A stretch of DNA of 64,000 nucleotides from CAZABP01 sp964483245. Lineage in GTDB: Bacteria; Planctomycetota; UBA1135; UBA2386. The stretch is taken from assembly GCA_964483245.1 (NCBI GenBank), contig CAZABP010000017.1, forward strand, positions 1-64,000. The letters run 5' to 3'. A program made the position numbers and the translations under genes. This document shows, in pieces, positions 43,401 to 51,756 of the stretch. Numbering within the stretch: the first letter of the stretch is position 1; each line of letters starts with the position of its first letter. The notes below the pieces were generated by a model. The model did not search any database. It was given only the letters and a program-made list of their open reading frames with translations, and had not been told where the DNA came from.

Positions 43401-46400
43401 GTGACGGCGCGCCATCACGCGGAGCTGTCGCTGGCGCCGCAGGCCTGGCTGGTCACCGGCCGCACCAGCGCGCCGCATGCGGGGATGGAGTGGTGCGCCG
43501 AGCAACAGCGTGGCGTCCTGGACCCGGCGGCACAGGTCGGCCGCACGCGGGCGGCGATCGCCGGCGACAACCGCGACTTCCACCTCGGAACCAGCGGCTA
43601 CGCCCTGAGCGAAAACGTCGCCGGCTTCGTGCCGTACGAAGTCATCTCGCACCGGCGCGACGGCATCGAGCTGCGCGTCGAGCTGCGGCACACGCAGTCG
43701 CGCGACTACCGGATCGTGCTGGTCATCGACACTGAACACGACCTGCTGCTGCGGCGCGAGCTCCACAACGGCGACGCACTCCAGCAGACGCTCGTGCAGA
43801 GCGAGCCGTTTGCCGCCGGCAGCGTCTGGCTGCCGGGCCGCACGGAGCTGCGCGACGGCAAGGGCCGCCTCGTCGCACGCGAGTCGCTGCGGCAGAGTGG
43901 GCACGACGTCGATGCCCGGTTCGCCGAGTTGCGCCGCCAGCGAGACGCTGCGCTGCTGGCGCCGGCGACCGATCCGGAGCTCGCCACCAGCCAGCAGGCA
44001 GCATTCGCTGGCAACGCGGACGTGTTCCAGCAGCTCCTCGTGATGCTGCAGTTCGTCGACTCGCAGCGCTGGAACGAGGCGCACGCATCGTTCGTCACCG
44101 CGGCGGCGAAGGTGCCCGGCAAGCCGGGCCTGGAGTACCTCGGTGCCCTGCTGGATGCCTGGAGCCGCCGGGGCGAGGAGTTCCAAGCGCACCTGCCGGC
44201 CCTCGTTGGGCAGTCGCGGGCGATGGATCCGCTGGTTGCTGCGGTGTTCGCCTATCGCGTGCACGCACTCGCGCGCGCATTCCTGCACGGGCACGAGATG
44301 GAGCGCCTGCTGGAATCGTTCACCCCGCAGGTGACGGCCGCAGGGTTCGCCGCGGAGGAGCGCAAGCTGCTGTGGCGGCGGCAGCAGCTCGACGTCGTCA
44401 TGCAGCTCGGCCGGATCCAGGAGGCCATCGCCGGCCTGCGTGAGCTGCTGGCGCGACATCCGGACCGGTTCGACCTGCGCCAACACGTCGCGCAGACGCT
44501 GCGCAACCTGCTGGCGTACGACGAAGCGATCGCCGTCGCACGCGTCGTCAGCGACGACGCCGAGCGCTGGGAGAGCCACGAGCGCGAGCAGATGTTCAGC
44601 CACGAGGTCGCGATCTGGTACCAGCTCGCGAAGCCGGCCGAGCTGCTCGCGGCGACACAGCGGTTCACGGCCGCGATGCCGCAGCGCGGCGATGCCTGGG
44701 CGGCGTGGCTGACGGCGCTGCTGCTGGATGGACAGGAGGAAGCCGCGCAGCAGTTCGTCGCACGCGAACTCGCCGCCGAGCCGAAGCCGGATGAACCCGC
44801 CGCCGCGGCCCGCGCGCAGGCCGCCGTGTCCTACGCGCTCGGGCAGTACTGGAACCTGCACCTGCACCGCGTCGATCCGGCGTGGTTCGCGCCGCTGTGC
44901 GCGCACGCCCGCGCGCTGGTCGAGCGGGACGTCGCCTACGGCACGGTGCAGCGGATCCTCGGTCACCACGTCGTCGGCGCCTGCGATCCGGCGCGCGACG
45001 TGCGGGCGCTGCTGCGCGCACGGCTCCTGGCAGCCGGTGCACTCGAGGAGCTCGAGCCCGCGAAGCTGCAGGCGTTCGTCCCGCTGGTGCTGTACGGCGC
45101 CGAGACGACCACCGCGCAACGGCACGAGATGCGGGATCGGTTGCGCGCGCGCTGGCGCACGACGACCGAACCGGGAACCGAGCAGCAACTGTTCCAGCTC
45201 GTCCACACGCTGATCGCCGCCGACGACGACGCCGACGCCATCGTGGCGCTGTTGCGCGAGCGGCACGCGCGCACGACCGGGGACGAGCGTCCCGGCACGG
45301 CGCATGCGCTGCTGCAGGCCCTGCTCGCACGGCCATGGACGGAGGAGCGCGAAGACGAGGCGCTGCGCCTGGTCGAGGAGTCGCTGCCGCCGAAGGCAGA
45401 GCGCAAGGAGCTGCACTCGATGGCCGGCGACCGGATCCGGGCGACCGTCCAGGCGCTGTTCGAGCTGCGCGAGCGTGCGTTGCTCGGAGACGAGCTGGCA
45501 CTCCGCGAACGCCCGCGCGACGAGCAGAAACTGCTGCGCGCGCAGGCCCGGGCCAAGGCGCGCGCCGAGCTCGCCGCACGGCTGGAGCAGGAGCGGGATG
45601 CCAGCGACGACGTGCGCAACCCGTGGTACGAGCTCGAAGCGCTGTGCCTGCGCGCGCGCGCCGGCGACGCCGCGGCCGCATTGTGGCCACGCGTCCAGAA
45701 GCTGCTCGCGCTGCCGGCGACCGCCGACGACCCGTCGCAGCAGCGCTACGCCGAGCGCGCACTGCGCCTGGCCGGCTGGCTGACCGTCCGCCGCGGTGCC
45801 GTCGATACACATGCCGGCGAGCTGATGGCACACCTGCAGGCCGGGCTCGCAGCCACGAAGCCGGGCATCGACTGGCGCTACCAGCTCTACCGGCTGCTGC
45901 TCGCTCTCGACCGCGCGCAGGAGCTCGAGACACAGCTCTCGGCGTGGATCGTGCCGGCCGAGTTCGATTCGCAGTGGCTGGTCGCGCGCGGCTACTTGCG
46001 CGCCGAGCGCGGCGCACTCGAGCTCGCGGTCGCGGACTTTGCAGCGGCGCACGCCAAGGGAGCACTCGAGGCACCCGAGCTGCGGCGCCTGGCCGACTGG
46101 TCGCTGGCCCTCGACCGTCTCGACGACCGCGCGAAGGCGCTGCGCGCCTACTACGCGCAGCTCGACGAAGGCTCGCTGTCGCAGATCCTGCACCGCGCGG
46201 CACAGGCGCAGCAGCGTCGCGGCGAAGAGGCGCCACCGCCGCTGGAGCCGGAGGTGTTCGCCGCCCTCGGTGAGTTGTTCCGCCGCTCGCCGCACCCGCA
46301 CAACCACGCCTGGGCGCTGCAACAGCTCTACCAGGCGACCAAGGACCACCGCGTGCTGACCTGCATCGCCGACGGTCTGCTCGGTGCGACTGCGCAGAAG

Positions 46401-48857
46401 GGTTACCTGCTGCTGCAGGGGACGCGCCAGCTCCTCGACCAGGTGCACGAGGAGGCGACCTGCGACGCCATCGTCTCGCGGATCGAGGCCTTGCTGCCGG
46501 GCGCCAGCGGGACCGATGCGCGCCTGCTGCGGCTGTTCCGCGTGCAGATCGCGCTGCGCGCCGGCCAGGTGTTGAACCAGCCGGGACCGCACCACGCCGC
46601 CGCGCTGGCAGCGCTGCGCGCCGCCGGTCAGGGGACCTGGCTCGCCGGCGAGCGGCTGCAGATGGCGCAGTACCTGGCGGATCTCGGCGCGCTGCCGACG
46701 CCAGAGCTGCGCGCTGCGCGGCTGACCGAGCTCCGTGCGTTGCACCAGGCAACGTCGCCGGCCGATGCAGAGCGGGTGCAGCTCGCGCTGCAGGTCGCAC
46801 GGGCCCAGTGGGTCGATGGCGCGCGGGAAGATGCGCTGACGTTCCTGCTCGCCGGCCTCGACGAGCGCAGCGAGCGGTTCGGCACCCGCTACGAACAGGA
46901 GGCCCGCGCACCGTACGAGCAGGCCTGGAGCTGGCAGCTCGAGCTCGCGCAGTTCCTCGCCGCCGAGCGGTTCGTCGAGCAGGACCGTGCGTCGGCGAGC
47001 GGCCAACCACAGCAATGGTTGACGTCGCTGGCGCACGAGACCTGGATCCGCGCGCTCGAGCGCGACGGCAAGGTCTCGCTCGGCGACGGCCGCCGGCTGT
47101 TCCACTGCGCGCGCACGGCGCTGATCGCCGCCCTCGACGATGCCGACGGCAATTCCCTGCACGCTGCGCTGCAGCGCGTGATCCGGATCCACCGCGCCGC
47201 GCACGGCCGCAAGCTCGGCGATGCGCCCGAGCTGCTGCGCGCCTACGCCCGCGAGTCGTTCCCGCAGCACGCGCGGCGCCAGCCGATGCAGCTCGGACCG
47301 GCGCGCGAGCTGGCGCAGGCGATCCGCGAGCTGGCCGGCGCGCTGCCGGCGATCGAGTTCGCGCTCGACACGTTGGACGCCGAGCCGACCTGGCTGCGCA
47401 ACGCCGGCAACGGATTCTGGTCACAGATCCACTGGCAGCTCGCCCAGTGGCGGCACGAGGCCGGCCGGCTCGGCGCCGTCGAGCCGCGGCTGCTCGCACT
47501 GTTCTGCCGTGAGCTCGAGCGAGAGCTGCGCACGTCACGCCACGGCTGGACCGGCTTCGCCGATCGCGACCACTCGTATTTCTGGGGCGAGCAGGAGACG
47601 GAGTTCCTGCGCGTCGCGCGCAAGCTCGCCGAGCTCGAGGCCGACGACGGCGCGATCCTGCGCAACGTTGCGTACTACCTGTGGGAAGGGCTGCACCGCT
47701 TCGACGAGGCGATCGCGCTCGCGCAGCGCACTGAAGCCGCCGGACTCTACGACGACGACGGGCGGTTCGAGCTGGCGCAGTGGCTCGTGCGTCAGAAGCG
47801 TGCCGCCGAGAGCCTGGGCCTCTACGACCGGCTCTGCAGCGCGCACCCCGACCGGTTCGACTATGCGCGCGGGTTCGTGCTCGCGCTGCACGGCAGCGGG
47901 CGCGTCGAGCTCGCCGAGCAACGCTTCACGGCGATCGAAGCCGAGCTGCGCAAGCGCGGTCACCACGACCACGGCACGCTCGACCAGCTCGCGCACCTGG
48001 CGGCCGAGTGCTCGTTCCGCGAGCACGAGCGGCGGCTGTTGACCGAGGTCGTGCGGCTGGTCGAGCGGCGTGGCAGCACCGACCAGCTCGGTTGGTACCA
48101 GGTGCGCCTCGCGCGCGCCTGCGTCGCCGGTGGCGATCCGGCCGCCGGGATCGAGCCGGCCAGCGCCGCGCTGGTCGCGTTCCGCCGCAACAAGGATCTC
48201 CGCGACCAGGGCAACCAGGTCCTGCGCGAAGTCCTGGCCGCGCTGCCGGACCTCGCCGAGTTCGTGCGGATGCAGGATGCCCGCGCCGCCGAGACCGGGC
48301 AGGACGTCCCGGTCCTGCGCAAGGCGCTCGGTGCGTTGCTGCTCGAGCGCCGCGATTACGGCGCCGCGGCGGCGCAGCTCCGGCTCGCCGCCGAGCTGGC
48401 GCCGGCCGACCTCGACTGTTGGCGGATGCTCGCCGGCGCGCACGAGCGGCGGCGCGACACGCCGGCCCGCGCCGAGGCGCTGCTCGCCGCGATCGAGCAG
48501 GCCCCACTCGAGCTGACGCTCTACGCCGAAGTCGCGTCGCTGCTGTCAGCCGACGACCGCGAGCGCGCGCTGACCAGCGGCGTCGACGTGCTGTTCGAAG
48601 AAGCGGCCCCGCACCAGCAGCTCGCCGAGAAGCGCACCGAGCAGCGGCGCCACGGCGACGCCGTGCTCGAGTGGCGTCAGGTCGTGCGCCTGCGCCGCGA
48701 GGAGCCGGACGGCTGGCTGTCGCTGGCACACGCACAGCTCGCGTCGGGCGACCGCGCCGGTGCCCGCGCCACGTTCGAGCAGATGCTGGCCGAACGCTGG
48801 GAGTCGCGCTTCGGCGACGTGCACGGCAACGTGCGGCGGGAGCTGGGGCGGATGTGA
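40491..48857 (+). CDS. Giant FecR/VIT/VWA/TPR protein
   Basis: This 2788-residue protein starts at ATG 40491, preceded by GGGAGGG. It has an N-terminal signal or anchor (MNRGLLLLPLSVLALLPALA), then a FecR-like domain (about residues 35-125; LPGDYVRTEPRGANAIELEL). A VIT (vault inter-alpha-trypsin) domain spans about 170-330 (ARTTVEQSFVNHTKARLEGT). A von Willebrand A domain follows with the metal site DTSAS starting at Asp430. Residues 850-900 contain an acidic, Pro/Ala linker. From about 1150 to the end the protein is almost all helical repeats of the TPR/SEL type, with repeated A-x-x-L-L-x-x-A-P patterns. VIT-VWA proteins are known in secreted marine-type bacterial proteins, but no function is proven. 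It is probably an envelope adhesin or scaffold. The antisense strand carries a 1909-codon shadow frame. Confidence 0.85.
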   Translation: MNRGLLLLPLSVLALLPALAPALREAPPPPQAATAQDGRAAKVLDLQGRAYARSLGAGRWRLLRAHARLLPGDYVRTEPRGANAIELELTAGHKLLLGPGCIAELQPNGIVRVHEGELEITPAADRTLHVQGAGYDQQLREKTVLQAGKTLQPLPVPPRWLTGYRNSTTSEWLGSLLAQVDGREVPLTIGYHDVRVEIQDQIARTTVEQSFVNHTKARLEGTFFFPLPADATVAGFGMWIGNELVEGDLVERQKARRIFEQILRERRDPGLLEWAGGNLFKARVFPIEALSEKRIRLVYTQVLPREGTTVRYRYGLRSELLRQNPLRKLALHVSVASAAPLTRVHSPTHALRTTADAHTAFAEFEAQDHRPEQDFELLLEVEPTLLRAIAHRRGEDGYFLLQLSPPDPRGQGFQVQAAPSTPLQLVLLADTSASCDRAARAAQTEFLSALLGQLGEQDRFALFACDVQAVALTEGLVAATPQQTAAALDKLRRRRSLGWTDLEPILRAAQQFAAAGVQVLYVGDGRATASASAQIELDARITRLVKAGAQVHTVAPGSVFDRATLERIARVGEGSMRAVSTEPAIDAERLLGEITSPTARGLTLRIDGIRTARVHPAALPPLAAGRELVVLGRYWPEAEAQSGKVTVQGTLAGKPVTWTAELALPADDGGNSFLPRLWASRQIDALLAELPNPAVEAQIVACSTEYGIATPFTSLLVLETDEDRERFGVERRVHMRDGEAEFAAVGDRARLLAQQEQMRLARLWRLELRARMVRELATLGEELHGVHYAYGQAGMAGAKLGHTLATRFDAKDGRVETETGREWGERQYDDGPATENELLADYEQDAADELMPMDEVPAASEPAASPAPVQSLALEKRAARQERVAAKSMLRDQAGAYWFREYVPPAPRGLSALGFPAIGAAPRAPAELPATWPQEVRDAVTRLDRRAALAAQGRIGVIWEREDLHALRGYVTARHHAELSLAPQAWLVTGRTSAPHAGMEWCAEQQRGVLDPAAQVGRTRAAIAGDNRDFHLGTSGYALSENVAGFVPYEVISHRRDGIELRVELRHTQSRDYRIVLVIDTEHDLLLRRELHNGDALQQTLVQSEPFAAGSVWLPGRTELRDGKGRLVARESLRQSGHDVDARFAELRRQRDAALLAPATDPELATSQQAAFAGNADVFQQLLVMLQFVDSQRWNEAHASFVTAAAKVPGKPGLEYLGALLDAWSRRGEEFQAHLPALVGQSRAMDPLVAAVFAYRVHALARAFLHGHEMERLLESFTPQVTAAGFAAEERKLLWRRQQLDVVMQLGRIQEAIAGLRELLARHPDRFDLRQHVAQTLRNLLAYDEAIAVARVVSDDAERWESHEREQMFSHEVAIWYQLAKPAELLAATQRFTAAMPQRGDAWAAWLTALLLDGQEEAAQQFVARELAAEPKPDEPAAAARAQAAVSYALGQYWNLHLHRVDPAWFAPLCAHARALVERDVAYGTVQRILGHHVVGACDPARDVRALLRARLLAAGALEELEPAKLQAFVPLVLYGAETTTAQRHEMRDRLRARWRTTTEPGTEQQLFQLVHTLIAADDDADAIVALLRERHARTTGDERPGTAHALLQALLARPWTEEREDEALRLVEESLPPKAERKELHSMAGDRIRATVQALFELRERALLGDELALRERPRDEQKLLRAQARAKARAELAARLEQERDASDDVRNPWYELEALCLRARAGDAAAALWPRVQKLLALPATADDPSQQRYAERALRLAGWLTVRRGAVDTHAGELMAHLQAGLAATKPGIDWRYQLYRLLLALDRAQELETQLSAWIVPAEFDSQWLVARGYLRAERGALELAVADFAAAHAKGALEAPELRRLADWSLALDRLDDRAKALRAYYAQLDEGSLSQILHRAAQAQQRRGEEAPPPLEPEVFAALGELFRRSPHPHNHAWALQQLYQATKDHRVLTCIADGLLGATAQKGYLLLQGTRQLLDQVHEEATCDAIVSRIEALLPGASGTDARLLRLFRVQIALRAGQVLNQPGPHHAAALAALRAAGQGTWLAGERLQMAQYLADLGALPTPELRAARLTELRALHQATSPADAERVQLALQVARAQWVDGAREDALTFLLAGLDERSERFGTRYEQEARAPYEQAWSWQLELAQFLAAERFVEQDRASASGQPQQWLTSLAHETWIRALERDGKVSLGDGRRLFHCARTALIAALDDADGNSLHAALQRVIRIHRAAHGRKLGDAPELLRAYARESFPQHARRQPMQLGPARELAQAIRELAGALPAIEFALDTLDAEPTWLRNAGNGFWSQIHWQLAQWRHEAGRLGAVEPRLLALFCRELERELRTSRHGWTGFADRDHSYFWGEQETEFLRVARKLAELEADDGAILRNVAYYLWEGLHRFDEAIALAQRTEAAGLYDDDGRFELAQWLVRQKRAAESLGLYDRLCSAHPDRFDYARGFVLALHGSGRVELAEQRFTAIEAELRKRGHHDHGTLDQLAHLAAECSFREHERRLLTEVVRLVERRGSTDQLGWYQVRLARACVAGGDPAAGIEPASAALVAFRRNKDLRDQGNQVLREVLAALPDLAEFVRMQDARAAETGQDVPVLRKALGALLLERRDYGAAAAQLRLAAELAPADLDCWRMLAGAHERRRDTPARAEALLAAIEQAPLELTLYAEVASLLSADDRERALTSGVDVLFEEAAPHQQLAEKRTEQRRHGDAVLEWRQVVRLRREEPDGWLSLAHAQLASGDRAGARATFEQMLAERWESRFGDVHGNVRRELGRM

Positions 48858-48917
48858 GGGCCGAGTTGCGAAGGCGGAGCGTCCTCGCGTCCTGCGAGGA
48901 TGCTGCGCCGGTGAAAC

Positions 48918-49166
48918 TCAGACATCCTCGCTCCGATGGATCACGCGGATCGGCGTCTCGTGTCGCTCGTAGCTCGGCAGCGGCTTGCCGGCGATCGCCC
49001 AGGCCTCGAGCGTCATCGCCCAGACTGCGGCGATCCGCTCCTCGGCCGAGCCGATGATCTCCTCCGGCGGCTCCTCGCCGAGGCGGAGGACGCGGCTCGG
49101 CCAGGCGAGGCGCGCGCGCCGGCGGGCTTCGAACTCGGGATCCACGGCCGGGCAGCGTAGCCGCAC
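48918..49166 (-). CDS. Small conserved-type protein of unknown function
   Basis: This protein of up to 82 residues starts at GTG 49166; a second GTG at 49145 gives VDPEFEARRRARLAWP and is equally possible. It contains IIGSAEERIAAVWAMTLEAW and ends PIRVIHRSEDV. The W-x-x-T-x-E-A-W helix followed by a short basic strand recalls small proteins often found beside nucleotidyltransferase or toxin genes in environmental genomes, but no such partner is adjacent here. G/C third positions support real coding. The upstream lipase-like gene ends 6 bases before it, so they are probably co-transcribed. Confidence 0.65.
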   Translation of the reverse strand: MRLRCPAVDPEFEARRRARLAWPSRVLRLGEEPPEEIIGSAEERIAAVWAMTLEAWAIAGKPLPSYERHETPIRVIHRSEDV

Positions 49167-49172
49167 GAGAGG

Positions 49173-50468
49173 TCAGCGCAGCTCCGCGAGCCAAGCCGCG
49201 ACCTGGCGCAAGCCCGGATGCTCGGCGGCCGGTGTGGATGCTCCGAGGAGGCCGCGTTCGCGCACGAGGCCGACATGGTCGAGCGGGACCAGGACCGGCT
49301 CGACGCCGGCGAGGCGGCCGCGCTCGATGCTGACCGCGCCGTCCCCGGCACCGTGCACCAGCTCGTCGAGGTCGGCGACCCAGGCCAACAGCTTGGGCCG
49401 CAACGCGCGCGCGAGCGCGGCGTCGTCTGGCAGCTCTTCGAGCAGGTCGTCGAGCCGGGCACGCAGCGCATCCCGCTGCGCGTCGGTCAACAGCGAGCGT
49501 GTGCCGAGCAGCAGCCGGTACTCGACGTCCTCGTTGCGGTGGGCGGCGGCGAGCCGCTGCTGCAGCACCGATCCCGGCAGCAGGTCCCCGCCCGCCTCGC
49601 CGAGCCCGTCGCGCAGGTTGTCGCAGGCATTCGCAAGCAGCAGGCGGCCGAGCGACTCCGGCTCCTCGCGCCGCTCGACCAGATGCGCTGCGTCACGCAG
49701 GAAGCGCAGCCCGCCGAGGTTCGAGCCGGCGTTCGGGGTTCCGATCTGGATCAACATCGCGACGTTGCCCGGATCGAGCTCCGGGTCCTCGACGACCGCG
49801 CGGCCGATCAGCCCGCCGAGGCTGTAGCCGACGATCGCGACACGCTGCTCGCCGAGCGCGCGCAGCGCTTCCGCCAGCTCGACCGCGATCCGTTCGACTG
49901 CGTCGTCGTTCGGGTAGGCGAACGTCGCGATCTGCGGCGCCGGCTCGTGCGTCGCGAGGAATGCGCGCAGCTCCGCGAAGACCTCCGGCGTGCTCTCGAC
50001 GCCGTGCAGCAGCAGCACGAGCGGGCGCTCCGGGTCGAGCTGGCTGGGAAGCTGCAGCTCGTAGTGTCGCTCCGCGACCTGTTCGCCGGCAAGGCGCCCC
50101 AACCAGCTCGCGAGCTTCGCCCGCAGCTCACGCCGCAGCTCGCGTGCGCGTACGCGGTCGACCCGGATCGTCAGCGCCGAACCGTCTCCCGCGCGCGTGA
50201 ACTGCACCGTGCCGCGCAGGGCCTTGCGCACCCCGAGCAACAGCGCGTAGCCGCGGATACCGCTGAGGTCGACCTCTTGCTCCGGCAGCGCCAGCGCGTC
50301 GCCGTCGAAGCCGTACGCATCCAGCAGCGCGCGCGCGAGGTCGGCAACGTCGAGCCGGCCCTGCCGCATCGACACTTCGATCTCGCGGACCGTGTCCGGC
50401 TGCTGTGCCGCGGGTGCGGGAGCGAGCAGCAACGCGGTCGCGATCACCGCCAGCGCCTGCTGCGTCAT
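49173..50468 (-). CDS. Secreted lipase-like alpha/beta hydrolase
   Basis: This 431-residue protein starts at ATG 50468 with signal MTQQALAVIATALLLAPAPAA. An N-terminal region (about 25-120) precedes the hydrolase core. Core motifs are PLVLLLHGVESTPEVFAELR (oxyanion HG), VAIVGYSLGGLIGRAVVEDP with nucleophile Ser in GYSLGG, and MLIQIGTPNAGSNLGGLRFL, a combination typical of triacylglycerol-lipase and PGAP1-like esterases. The acid and His are probably in ELVHGAGDGAVSIERG and VPLDHVGLVR. It lies between a small unknown gene and a secreted unknown on the same strand. Substrate is unknown; a lipid or ester outside the cytoplasm is inferred. Confidence 0.85.
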   Translation of the reverse strand: MTQQALAVIATALLLAPAPAAQQPDTVREIEVSMRQGRLDVADLARALLDAYGFDGDALALPEQEVDLSGIRGYALLLGVRKALRGTVQFTRAGDGSALTIRVDRVRARELRRELRAKLASWLGRLAGEQVAERHYELQLPSQLDPERPLVLLLHGVESTPEVFAELRAFLATHEPAPQIATFAYPNDDAVERIAVELAEALRALGEQRVAIVGYSLGGLIGRAVVEDPELDPGNVAMLIQIGTPNAGSNLGGLRFLRDAAHLVERREEPESLGRLLLANACDNLRDGLGEAGGDLLPGSVLQQRLAAAHRNEDVEYRLLLGTRSLLTDAQRDALRARLDDLLEELPDDAALARALRPKLLAWVADLDELVHGAGDGAVSIERGRLAGVEPVLVPLDHVGLVRERGLLGASTPAAEHPGLRQVAAWLAELR

Positions 50469-50510
50469 GCGCGCTTGCAGATGTGACTTCACCTCAGCGT
50501 CACGCGGAGA

Positions 50511-51593
50511 TCACCGGAATTCTGTGATCGCGCCGATGTCTTCGATCAGCCCTCCGGTCGTGCTCGAAGTCTGGCCGAAGACCGTGGCGATGTCGACGCG
50601 CTTTGGCGGCACCGTGGGGATCTCGTTCCGAACGCCATTCGTTGCGCTGATCGGCACGAGCGATGGATGGCGGCCGCTGTCCAGGCTGTATGCCTGAACG
50701 TGGAACGTGAAGCCCACGAGGCCTGGATCGTAGGAGAGCTCGAGCGGCGGCGAAGTGAAGGTGCCATAGCCATCCGCGAACAGATGGATGCCATGGAACA
50801 CATCGTCGACATGCTGAAACGTGCAGAGGCTCGGCCAGTACCGCGCCGGATCCTTCGTGCCGAACAGGAATGCACTACGCGCATAGGCTGGGCCCTCCTT
50901 GGCCTGCCAGGCGAACACGTGCTTCGCTCCCACACGGTACGAACGGATCGAACCGGAGAGGGTCATTGGCAGCGAGCGCCCTGTAGCGACGCACCCGGTG
51001 CCGGAGGGAATGCCCTGGATCTCCTCCCAGTCACGGGTCTCGGCGGTATCGATAGCTGTCCAATCGGAGGTACTCACGGCATGTATGCGCATGTCCCAAC
51101 AGAGATCCGTTTGGCCGCCGTAGCTCCACGGCACATCGAACTTCAACGAGAATGCGAACGGCGCAGGATAACCACCGTTTGGTGGGTGGCGGAACTCGGC
51201 GAAGTTCACCTGCTTGCGTGTCATCACGAGGATCGGAGAGCCCGTGAAGTTCTGCGCCCAGGTAACGCTACGCAGCTTGTAGTCACTGGGACCGATCCAG
51301 AGTTCCAGTTCCACGGTGCGCGCCGCAAAGGTCGTCCTCTTGAATCGCTCGAACATGAGCGGCCCCTGCCGGAATGCGATCTGCGAGATTGACCGCGCAG
51401 CGCCCTTCAGGTCCGTGTGGATCTGCTGAACCCTAAACGAACAGCAGTAGAACGGAATCCAGGGCGGGGTGTTGCCCACCCTTCCCTCCCACCCGCGCGG
51501 TGAGATCACCGCGCCCTGCCCAGCGATCTGTGCGCCAAGCAGCAGCGCAACGAGCAAGCCAGGGACACGCGCGACGTTGAATCGTTCAATCAC
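50511..51593 (-). CDS. Secreted protein of unknown function, lower GC
   Basis: This 360-residue protein has a signal peptide (MIERFNVARVPGLLVALLLGAQIAGQ). The remainder has no recognised domain; it is rich in aromatic residues and Ser/Thr (WIPFYCCSFRVQQIHTDLKG, WAQNFTGSPILVM, DMRIHAVSTSDWTAIDTAET). The end GQTSSTTGGLIEDIGAITEF is unusual. Base composition here is visibly lower in G/C than in neighbours, and codon use is more mixed, which could reflect recent transfer or relaxed selection. The 163-base gap upstream (51594-51756) contains nothing I can identify and must hold its promoter. It resembles lineage-specific secreted proteins of planctomycete genomes, but this is only an impression. 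Confidence 0.7.
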   Translation of the reverse strand: MIERFNVARVPGLLVALLLGAQIAGQGAVISPRGWEGRVGNTPPWIPFYCCSFRVQQIHTDLKGAARSISQIAFRQGPLMFERFKRTTFAARTVELELWIGPSDYKLRSVTWAQNFTGSPILVMTRKQVNFAEFRHPPNGGYPAPFAFSLKFDVPWSYGGQTDLCWDMRIHAVSTSDWTAIDTAETRDWEEIQGIPSGTGCVATGRSLPMTLSGSIRSYRVGAKHVFAWQAKEGPAYARSAFLFGTKDPARYWPSLCTFQHVDDVFHGIHLFADGYGTFTSPPLELSYDPGLVGFTFHVQAYSLDSGRHPSLVPISATNGVRNEIPTVPPKRVDIATVFGQTSSTTGGLIEDIGAITEFR

Positions 51594-51756
51594 GGCACTT
51601 CTGCTCCAATGTTGAGGTGGGTGTTCAGGAGGTCACGCTTCCGACCAGCACCTGCCAGGGTCAATGACGACGTGGAAGACCTACTCGCAACCGACCGAAC
51701 GCGATCTGGACCTACCATGTGCCGCGATCCTATCGCGCCGGCCGAGGTCCGTCGGC

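Noticed and set aside
41541..47270. 1909-codon open frame antisense to the giant FecR/VIT/VWA gene
   Set aside because: Composition is Arg/Ala/Gly/Gln-rich with no domains, and it mirrors the strong G/C third-position bias of the sense gene. Such shadows are common at this GC content.
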